Origin: Reyranella massiliensis 521
GTDB taxonomy: Bacteria; Pseudomonadota; Alphaproteobacteria; Reyranellales; Reyranellaceae
Reading direction: 5' to 3'
Length of the DNA: 64,000 nt
Assembly (NCBI GenBank): GCA_945860205.1
Contig: CAMARK010000004.1
Span: 1-64,000 of the forward strand
In this document: positions 63,055-64,000 of the stretch, in pieces
Position numbering within the stretch: position 1 is the stretch's first letter
Layout: every line of letters begins with the position of its first letter
Program-made: the position numbers and the translations under genes
The notes under the pieces: model-generated
What the model was told of the DNA's origin: nothing
Seen by the model: the letters and a program-made list of their open reading frames with translations, nothing else
The model's database searches: none

Positions 63055-64000
63055 GGAAAGCTTCTAGCATCCGCCGTGCCGCCACGGCAGGGGTCGCCCG
63101 GCCGGCCTCGACCTCCCGCTCCAGCCCGCCGACCAGGCGCTTCACCTCGGGATGGCGGCGCAGCTCGGCCAGCAGGGTCTCGCCGACCTCACTCCACATC
63201 CAGGCGCGCGCCTGTTCGGCACGGCGCCGAAAGATGCCCTTTTCGCCCACCGCCACCCTGAAGCGTTCGACCGTTTCCCAGATCTCGATCACGCCCTCGC
63301 CGGTCTGCGCCGAGCAGGTCTGGACTTCGGGCGTCCAGCCGGCAGTCGGCGAGCGCAACATGCGTAGCGCGTGCTGATAGTCGGCGGCCGAGCGTTTGGC
63401 CATGGTCTTGAGGTCGCCGTCGGCCTTGTTGACCACGATCAGGTCGGCCAGTTCGATGACGCCGCGCTTGATGCCCTGCAGGTCGTCGCCGCCCCCCGGC
63501 AGCAGCAGCACGACGAACATGTCGACCATGTCGGACACCGCCGTCTCGGACTGGCCAACGCCCACCGTCTCGACGAGCACGGTGTCGAAGCCCGCGGCTT
63601 CGACCAGCAGCATCGCCTCGCGCGTGCGCCGCGCGACGCCGCCCAGGGTGGCGCCGGCCGGCGACGGCCGGATGAAGGCGGTATGCCGGCGCGAGAGCTC
63701 TTCCATGCGCGTCTTGTCACCCAGGATCGAGCCGCCGCCGCGCTTGGAGGACGGATCGATCGCCAGCACCGCCAGCGACCGGCCGCGTTCCAGCAGGGAG
63801 AGTCCAAAGCGCTCGATCAGGGTCGACTTGCCGACGCCGGGCACGCCGGTGATGCCGAGCCGCACCGACTTGCCGCTGTGCGGCAACACCGCTGCCAGAA
63901 GCGCATCGGCGCGCGTGCGATGGTCGCTGCGCGTCGATTCGATGAGGGTGATCGCCTGGGCGAGCGCCCTCCGATCGCCGGCCAGCAGGGGTGCCAGAAG
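63044..64000 (-). CDS. meaB: MeaB/ArgK-type G3E GTPase, 5' end outside window
   Basis: GTPase chaperone that protects and loads adenosylcobalamin-dependent mutases such as methylmalonyl-CoA mutase. The frame stays open to the window edge (64000), and residues [20 protein letters not shown] before the P-loop match the conserved N-terminus, so the first methionine shown by a shorter reading (63889) is internal. P-loop [32 protein letters not shown] and [11 protein letters not shown] are typical. Consistent with B12-dependent metabolism along with cobST. Overlaps YcgN. Confidence 0.93.
   Translation of the reverse strand, partial: LLAPLLAGDRRALAQAITLIESTRSDHRTRADALLAAVLPHSGKSVRLGITGVPGVGKSTLIERFGLSLLERGRSLAVLAIDPSSKRGGGSILGDKTRMEELSRRHTAFIRPSPAGATLGGVARRTREAMLLVEAAGFDTVLVETVGVGQSETAVSDMVDMFVVLLLPGGGDDLQGIKRGVIELADLIVVNKADGDLKTMAKRSAADYQHALRMLRSPTAGWTPEVQTCSAQTGEGVIEIWETVERFRVAVGEKGIFRRRAEQARAWMWSEVGETLLAELRRHPEVKRLVGGLEREVEAGRATPAVAARRMLEAFHGR

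Overview
The window is high-GC, densely coded chromosomal DNA from an alphaproteobacterium. Gene order and families fit a Rhodospirillales-type or Reyranella-like genome: lysC-ptsP-rodZ-ispG-hisS-prfA-prmC, aroK-aroB next to a CNNM transporter, BolA plus a J-domain gene beside cobS-cobT, and rpmB with YcgN and MeaB. The genus is a guess. Nearly everything is chromosomal core or ordinary accessory sequence. I see no phage, plasmid, insertion sequence, CRISPR array, rRNA gene or complete tRNA gene.

Positions 1-5.4 kb hold a partial M23 peptidase, clpB with a heat-shock-type promoter, a DUF4337 membrane protein and a DUF4167 protein with its own terminator. From 5.6 to 14.8 kb a minus-strand run (lysC, ptsP, rodZ-like, ispG, hisS, prfA, prmC) covers aspartate-family synthesis, nitrogen PTS, cell shape, isoprenoids and translation. 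From 14.9 to 18.3 kb lie ubiG, DUF2867, DUF1178, an EamA transporter and a small methyltransferase. From 18.3 to 20.8 kb a single adenylate-cyclase/TPR gene is bracketed by two nested pairs of direct repeats, one of them a tRNA-like 3' end. This is the clearest sign of inserted DNA in the window.

From 20.8 to 30.6 kb the genes are housekeeping: nitrilase, grxC, comF, NDUFAF5-like methyltransferase, mutT, argJ, a parvulin foldase and secA. From 30.8 to 36.0 kb a glycan locus holds two GT-C-like membrane proteins, a GT2 enzyme and an AglD/LPG-synthase-type membrane protein. From 36.1 to 39.1 kb tonB and a TonB-dependent receptor diverge from a Zur-like palindrome, suggesting zinc-regulated metal uptake. 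From 39.1 to 49.5 kb is a mixed metabolic stretch: phosphatase, epoxide hydrolase, MFS, hot-dog dehydratase, GNAT, TauD, DUF255, TIGR02466, TTC38-like and luciferase-like genes. Several convergent neighbours overlap at their 3' ends.

From 49.5 to 57.4 kb are accA, xerD, two unknown genes (one a 59-residue membrane protein), aroK-aroB, a CNNM transporter, DUF2889 and BolA. From 57.4 to 64 kb come a J-domain protein, cobS-cobT, a lipoprotein of the phytase-esterase family, rpmB behind a terminator-like leader hairpin, YcgN and a partial meaB. Start codons were re-chosen wherever the longest reading frame ran upstream of the conserved start; TTG and GTG starts are common here.
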